Shown: positions 6,857 to 10,315 of the stretch, piece by piece | Position numbering within the stretch: position 1 is the first letter of the stretch | Layout: every line of letters starts with the position of its first letter | Source of the DNA: Verrucomicrobiota bacterium | GTDB taxonomy: Bacteria; Verrucomicrobiota; Verrucomicrobiia; Limisphaerales; JAFMIX01 | Direction: 5' to 3' | Assembly (NCBI GenBank): GCA_026397895.1 | Contig: JAPLTZ010000254.1 | Coordinates: 1-10,315, forward strand | DNA: 10,315 bases | Program-made: the position numbers and the translations under genes | The notes under the pieces: generated by a model | Database searches by the model: none | Told to the model about the DNA's origin: nothing | The model's input: only the letters and a program-made list of their open reading frames with translations

Positions 6857-8499
6857 CAGAAGATCATATTTAGAATCAGACAGCCCACGAGCAGCAGCGC
6901 CCCAAGCACTGCCGGTCGAAGCAATAAACTTCCGCCATCATTCTTCTGCTTGGGGGTGAGTGAATAAACCAACCCCGCAAGTTCCGCGTCGGTCTTCAAG
7001 CGCCGGGTGGTCAGCGAGATTCCCAACGTCGCCACGAACGCGGCCAGCAGCCAGCCGCCTTTGAACAGCGTGACCGCAGCCAGCGGGATGGTCAGGCCGT
7101 GATGAATCGCCGCCGCCGCCGTTCCCGCCAGCAGGCCGTAAAACGCGCCGTGGCCAGTGGTGCGTTTCCAGAACATGCCCAGCAAAAACGTCGCGAACAA
7201 CGGCGCGTTCACGAACGCGAACACCAGTTGCAGAATGTCCATGATGTTGTTGAATTTCGTCGCGGCGTAGGCGGCGGCGATGCTCAACAGAATCCCGCCC
7301 ACCGTCGCGAGATGGCCGACGCGCAAGTAGTGGGCGTCGGATTGGCCGGGCCGGATGTAGCTCTGATAGATGTCATAAGTCCAGACGGTGTTGAACGCCG
7401 TCACGTTGCCCGCCATGCCGGACATGAAGGACGCCAGCAACGCCGTCATCGCCAGCCCCATCACGCCGGGCGTGAGATATTTCGCCATCATGGACGGGAT
7501 GGCCATGTTGTAATCCAGACTGCCGTCCGCCGCACGCGGCAGCAACCCGTCCGGCAGCCCCGCGTGCAATGCGATGGCGATCATGCCCGGCAAAATCAGG
7601 ATGAACGGGAAAATCATCTTCGGCACGGCGGCGATCAGCGGTGTGCGCCGCGCCGCGCCCATCGAGTTCGCCGCCATCGCGCGCTGCACCACGAGGAAAT
7701 CCGTGCACCAGTAGCCGAACGCCAGCACCCACCCGAGGCCCATCGCCATGCCGACCCATTCCACGCCCATCGGGTTCGCGGTCGCGTCCTTGAGCGGATG
7801 CCACAGTCGCACCATCGTGTCCGATGCGTAGCCCTGCTCTGTTGCGATGCCCGCGAGCCGCTCCTTCAATCCGCTCCAGCCGTGAACATCCCGCAGCCCG
7901 ATGAACGCCAGCGGCAGAAAGCCGAACACGATGAGGAAAAATTGCAGCACCTCGTTGTAGATCGCCGAGGTCAGCCCGCCGAGGAAAATGTAAACCAGCA
8001 CCACGCCGGCGGCGGCGAGGATGCTCCAGTTGAAATCCCAGCCGAGCAACACCTTCAGCAGCGCCGCCATCGCGAACATCGAGATGCCCGACGACAGGAT
8101 CGTCATCGCCGCGAAGCTGAAGGCGTTGAACGCGCGCGTCTTTTCATCGAAGCGCAGCCGCAGGTATTCTGGCACGGAACGCGCCTTCGAGCCGTAGTAG
8201 AACGGCATCATGAACACGCCCACGAACACCATCGCCGTCACGGCGGGCAGCCAGTAGAAATGGCACGTCAGCATCCCGTATTTCGCGCCGCACGCCGCCA
8301 TGCCGATGACTTCCTGCGCGCCGAGGTTGGCCGAGAGAAACGCCAGCCCGCAAACCCACGCCGGCAACCCGCGACCCGACAAAAGGAAATCGCCGCTCGT
8401 CCGCATGAAGCGTTTGAGCGCCACGCCGATACCGAGGACGAAGACGAAATAGATTATCAGGATGAGATAATCCACCCATTGCAGATTGATGCGCAGCAT
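6853..8499 (-). CDS. Sodium/solute symporter (SSS family)
   Basis: A 548-residue polytopic inner-membrane protein with about 13-14 hydrophobic segments, the size and layout of SGLT-type symporters. From the ATG at 8499 it begins with a first membrane helix around residues 9-29. The second helix region carries 'SANLGAQEVIG' (56-66), the 'GGLTSAIYNEVLQ' stretch (174-186) corresponds to the family's G-G-x-x-x-x-x-x-x-D/E-x-x-Q site, and 'WCTDFLVVQR' (264-273) and 'ALLASFMSGMAGNVTAFN' (353-370) are the recognised SSS signatures. The last includes the Ser residues (357, 360) expected at the sodium site. It should import a sugar or other organic solute with sodium. An upstream TTG-type extension of 17 residues was rejected because it overlaps the preceding gene and lacks family similarity. 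AAGGA at 8512-8516 lies 12 nt before the ATG, a rather long spacing. It starts 5 nt after the URO-D-like gene and overlaps the sulfatase start, placing transport in the middle of the operon. The substrate is unknown. Confidence 0.93.
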   Translation of the reverse strand: MLRINLQWVDYLILIIYFVFVLGIGVALKRFMRTSGDFLLSGRGLPAWVCGLAFLSANLGAQEVIGMAACGAKYGMLTCHFYWLPAVTAMVFVGVFMMPFYYGSKARSVPEYLRLRFDEKTRAFNAFSFAAMTILSSGISMFAMAALLKVLLGWDFNWSILAAAGVVLVYIFLGGLTSAIYNEVLQFFLIVFGFLPLAFIGLRDVHGWSGLKERLAGIATEQGYASDTMVRLWHPLKDATANPMGVEWVGMAMGLGWVLAFGYWCTDFLVVQRAMAANSMGAARRTPLIAAVPKMIFPFILILPGMIAIALHAGLPDGLLPRAADGSLDYNMAIPSMMAKYLTPGVMGLAMTALLASFMSGMAGNVTAFNTVWTYDIYQSYIRPGQSDAHYLRVGHLATVGGILLSIAAAYAATKFNNIMDILQLVFAFVNAPLFATFLLGMFWKRTTGHGAFYGLLAGTAAAAIHHGLTIPLAAVTLFKGGWLLAAFVATLGISLTTRRLKTDAELAGLVYSLTPKQKNDGGSLLLRPAVLGALLLVGCLILNMIFW

Positions 8500-8504
8500 G
8501 ATGT

Positions 8505-9563
8505 TTATTGGTCCTTGATGGCTTCGATGAACGCCTCGACGTTCGCCCACGGCACGTCCGGCTCAAGCGTGTGCGTCGGTGCGAGGAACAGCCCGCCGCC
8601 CTTCCCGACGGTGGCGATGAGTTCGCGCACGGTGCGCTTCACCTCCGCCGGCGTGCCGAACGGCATCGTCGTCTGCGTGCCGATGCAGCCCCAGAACGCC
8701 AGCTTGTCGCCGTAACGCTCCTTCATCAGCACCGGATTCATGCACTCCGGCTGGACGGGATTCAACACCTCAACGCCAATCTCAATCAGGTCGGGCAAAA
8801 TCGTCTCCATGTTGCCGTCGCCGTGGTAGAAGATGAGCGTTTCAGGCCGCGCATCCTTCGAGGCGCGAATGACGCGGGCGAGGCGGGGCTTGATTTCTTT
8901 GCGCCAGAGTTCCGGGCTGATCATCATGTTGAGCTGCGTCGCCACGTCGTCGCCGAGCATGAGCAAGTCCACGCCCGCCTCGGCGTAACGCCGCGCCATG
9001 CCCACGCGCATCTCGGTGAGAATGTCGAGCAGCGCGAACGCGATGTCCTCGCCCGCCGCGAGGTCCATCATGAAGTCTTCCATGCCGCGCAGATACCAGG
9101 CGACCTCGAAAATCGTCATCTCCATGAACGCCGCGCATACGAGGTCGCGGCTCTTGACCGCCGCCACGCTGGCCGCCGCGCCTTCCCAGCGGTAGTCCGC
9201 GAGGAAATCCGGCCACGGATAATCCCGCACCTGTTGCGCGTCGGTGAACTTCACCATCGGATGCAGCATCTCCTGAAAATGCGCCGTTGCGCCGGGCGCG
9301 CCCATCACGCCCCATTCGGGATTCCAGTCCAGCGGCCGCGTGCCGGGCGGGAGCGAATCGAAGAACCTGGTGAAGTCCGTCTTCAGCCGCGTCGGGTGCG
9401 GCTCGAAAATGCGGACGGGAAAATTGTAATGCTCCTGGTAGTCCTCGCGCCCGGTCCGGCGCTTGAATTCCTCCAGCAACGCGGGCGAGAAAACAAAGTC
9501 GAATCCGACGCGCTCCGGCTGCTGCCGCCGCAGCGCGCGGAGAATGTTTTCACGATTGGTCAT
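8505..9563 (-). CDS. Uroporphyrinogen decarboxylase-fold (URO-D family) protein, not the haem enzyme
   Basis: A 352-residue member of the URO-D superfamily. It begins 'MTNRENILRALRRQQPERV', the common N-terminus of URO-D-like proteins found in degradation gene clusters. The haem-pathway signature R-Q-A-G-R-Y near the N-terminus is absent and replaced by 'GFDFVFSPALLEEF' (20-33). Other landmarks are 'LMLGDDVATQ' (201-210), 'FYHGDGN' with His247 (245-251), 'NPVQPECM' with Cys274 (268-275), 'WGCIGTQTTMPFGTP' with Cys293 (291-305) and 'APTHTLEPDVPW' with His331 (328-339). These His/Cys positions could bind a metal, as zinc does in MtaA/CmuA-type methyltransferases, but that is inference. It is soluble. 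It starts 1 nt after the dioxygenase stop and ends 5 nt before the symporter start. The ATG at 9563 is preferred over a longer reading because it fits the family start and follows a good ribosome site. Role in the operon: perhaps methyl-group or decarboxylation chemistry on the imported compound; unproven. Confidence 0.85.
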   Translation of the reverse strand: MTNRENILRALRRQQPERVGFDFVFSPALLEEFKRRTGREDYQEHYNFPVRIFEPHPTRLKTDFTRFFDSLPPGTRPLDWNPEWGVMGAPGATAHFQEMLHPMVKFTDAQQVRDYPWPDFLADYRWEGAAASVAAVKSRDLVCAAFMEMTIFEVAWYLRGMEDFMMDLAAGEDIAFALLDILTEMRVGMARRYAEAGVDLLMLGDDVATQLNMMISPELWRKEIKPRLARVIRASKDARPETLIFYHGDGNMETILPDLIEIGVEVLNPVQPECMNPVLMKERYGDKLAFWGCIGTQTTMPFGTPAEVKRTVRELIATVGKGGGLFLAPTHTLEPDVPWANVEAFIEAIKDQ

Positions 9564-9564
9564 T

Positions 9565-10315
9565 TCAGCAGGCCTTTCCCCGCTTGCCGGCGACGCCGTG
9601 GCCAACGGGATTTTCCCCGATCCAGCGCTCATCGCACGGCTCGCTGGCAAGTTGATAGCGCGCGTCGCTCGAAAGCCGGATGCGGTCGGTGTGATTGTCC
9701 AGACTCGCGTGGACGAGGCCCATGCCGAAGCACAGCACGTCGCCCGCCTTGAAGTCCGTGGTGAGCCAGCGCCCGCCGAGTTTTTCGCAGAGACTGACGG
9801 GATTGCTCGAAAGCCGCCCGTCCCAATCCTGCCAGGTCTTCGCGCCGGATTCGATTTCGCCCGCGTCGGGATAGTTGGTGCAATACGCGTCCACGTCCTT
9901 GGTGAGGTAGGAGCGCAGTTTGTCCTGCTGCCGGTGCGAGCCTTCCAGCACCATCAGTCCGCCAAGCGAAATCGGCACGTCGCCAATCGGCGTCCACGAG
10001 GTGAACAGGTTGAACGTGCCGCGCCCCATGTAAACGATGTCGCAGTGCGGATACGTTCCGTGACCCGGCCCGACGGCGCGAAACCAGGTGAAGTCGAAAT
10101 GCCGCACCGGCCCGCCCAGCAATCGCCGGTAATGTTCCATCATCGCGCCGGTGAAAAGCAGGCGGTGCAGCAGCGGATTGTTTGCGGCGAGATCGTGGGA
10201 CGACTTGAGATTGCCGGAGGGCGCGTAGCCGGCGTCGAGCTTCGGCTGGCTGGGGTCAAGCGCGCCCAGTTCCGCAAGCCGGTCAGTGACGTGACGGCGC
10301 ACGTCCATGACTTCC
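9565..10315 (-). CDS. Phytanoyl-CoA dioxygenase (PhyH) family protein, N-terminus outside window
   Basis: A non-haem Fe(II)/2-oxoglutarate-dependent oxygenase of the PhyH family. Numbering from the ATG at 10308 (247 residues), the iron-binding H-x-D is His88-Cys-Asp90 in 'YPHCDIVYMG' and the distal iron ligand is His200 in 'GLVHASLDN'. The 2-oxoglutarate-binding Arg is Arg209 or Arg211 in 'RIRLSSDARYQ'. 'GGLMVLEGSHR' (116-126) and the ending 'WIGENPVGHG..GKRGKAC' are typical of environmental PhyH proteins. The enzyme would hydroxylate a small organic substrate in the cytoplasm; bacterial members rarely act on phytanoyl-CoA. The ATG at 10308 follows GGAAGTC, but the frame stays open upstream, and 'EVMDVRRHVTDRL' reads like the middle of the first helix. 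The true start is therefore probably to the right of the window. Its TGA is 1 nt from the next ATG. It is the first visible gene of the minus-strand operon, so the promoter is not in view. Confidence 0.85.
   Translation of the reverse strand, partial: EVMDVRRHVTDRLAELGALDPSQPKLDAGYAPSGNLKSSHDLAANNPLLHRLLFTGAMMEHYRRLLGGPVRHFDFTWFRAVGPGHGTYPHCDIVYMGRGTFNLFTSWTPIGDVPISLGGLMVLEGSHRQQDKLRSYLTKDVDAYCTNYPDAGEIESGAKTWQDWDGRLSSNPVSLCEKLGGRWLTTDFKAGDVLCFGMGLVHASLDNHTDRIRLSSDARYQLASEPCDERWIGENPVGHGVAGKRGKAC
9573..9579 (-). promoter_or_regulatory. Ribosome binding site of the URO-D-like gene
   Basis: On the minus strand GGAAAGG lies 9 nt before the ATG at 9563, inside the last codons of the PhyH gene. 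It is the best Shine-Dalgarno match in this operon. It supports ATG 9563 over a longer reading that would begin 87 nt upstream within the dioxygenase gene. The site is seen in the sequence; its function is inferred. Confidence 0.5.

Noticed and set aside
7099..8715. Long plus-strand open frame (538 codons) antisense to the symporter
   Set aside because: Its translation is Arg/His/Gln-rich without family similarity, while the minus strand encodes a clear SSS transporter. It is a GC-rich antisense shadow.
8505..9563. Haem biosynthesis gene hemE
   Set aside because: The N-terminal R-Q-A-G-R-Y signature is missing and the context is catabolic, not tetrapyrrole synthesis.
8508..9752. Plus-strand open frame (414 codons) antisense to the URO-D-like gene
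   Set aside because: Arg-rich shadow of a convincing minus-strand gene; no recognisable domain.
1..10315. CRISPR array, tRNA/rRNA genes, transposase, phage or defence system
   Set aside because: No regularly spaced direct repeats, RNA gene signatures or characteristic proteins were seen; all sizeable conserved frames are metabolic or transport genes.

Overview
The window reads as one piece of a GC-rich bacterial chromosome, most likely from the Verrucomicrobiota (Limisphaerales/Pedosphaera-like lineages) or a close PVC relative. This is inferred from the gene mix: a formylglycine-type sulfatase, a sodium/solute symporter, a PhyH-family dioxygenase, a URO-D-fold protein, a DUF4832 glycosidase-like protein and a Gfo/Idh/MocA oxidoreductase. 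A spacer repeat of the 'AACCACGAATG..CACGAA' type, which I associate with such genomes, points the same way. No rRNA, tRNA or other taxonomic marker is present, so this assignment is tentative.

Left part, plus strand (1-3743). The window opens in the last 64 codons of a Gfo/Idh/MocA-type oxidoreductase. Its stop overlaps by 4 nt the start of a short-chain dehydrogenase/reductase (193-954). The stop of that gene in turn overlaps by 4 nt the start of an acetate/3-oxoacid CoA-transferase gene (951-2390). This third gene is broken: it carries two multi-codon deletions, each shifting the frame, the second restoring the original frame. A 177-bp spacer made mostly of nested inverted repeats follows, then an intact acetyl-CoA acetyltransferase (thiolase, 2568-3743). 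Together these genes suggest oxidation or reduction of a hydroxyacyl/ketoacyl intermediate, CoA transfer and thiolytic cleavage (acetoacetate-type chemistry). With the CoA-transferase lesions, that pathway is either decaying or mis-sequenced here.

Right part, minus strand (10315-3659). Five tightly packed genes are transcribed leftwards: a PhyH-family Fe(II)/2-oxoglutarate dioxygenase (runs off the right edge), a URO-D-fold protein that is not the haem enzyme, a sodium/solute symporter, a secreted sulfatase and a secreted DUF4832 glycosidase-like protein. Gaps are 1 nt, 5 nt, a 4-nt overlap and 42 nt, so they are probably one operon. A plausible joint role is import and processing of a sulfated or otherwise substituted carbohydrate or small organic solute: extracytoplasmic desulfation/hydrolysis, sodium-coupled uptake and intracellular oxidation. 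The substrate cannot be read from the sequence. The 3' end of the DUF4832 gene looks damaged and runs tail-to-tail into the thiolase gene by 85 nt.

I found no tRNA, rRNA, CRISPR, transposase or phage gene, and no clearly undescribed system. The features most worth a second look are the doubly lesioned CoA-transferase gene, the nested inverted-repeat element, the aberrant tail of the DUF4832 gene and the five-gene minus-strand operon.
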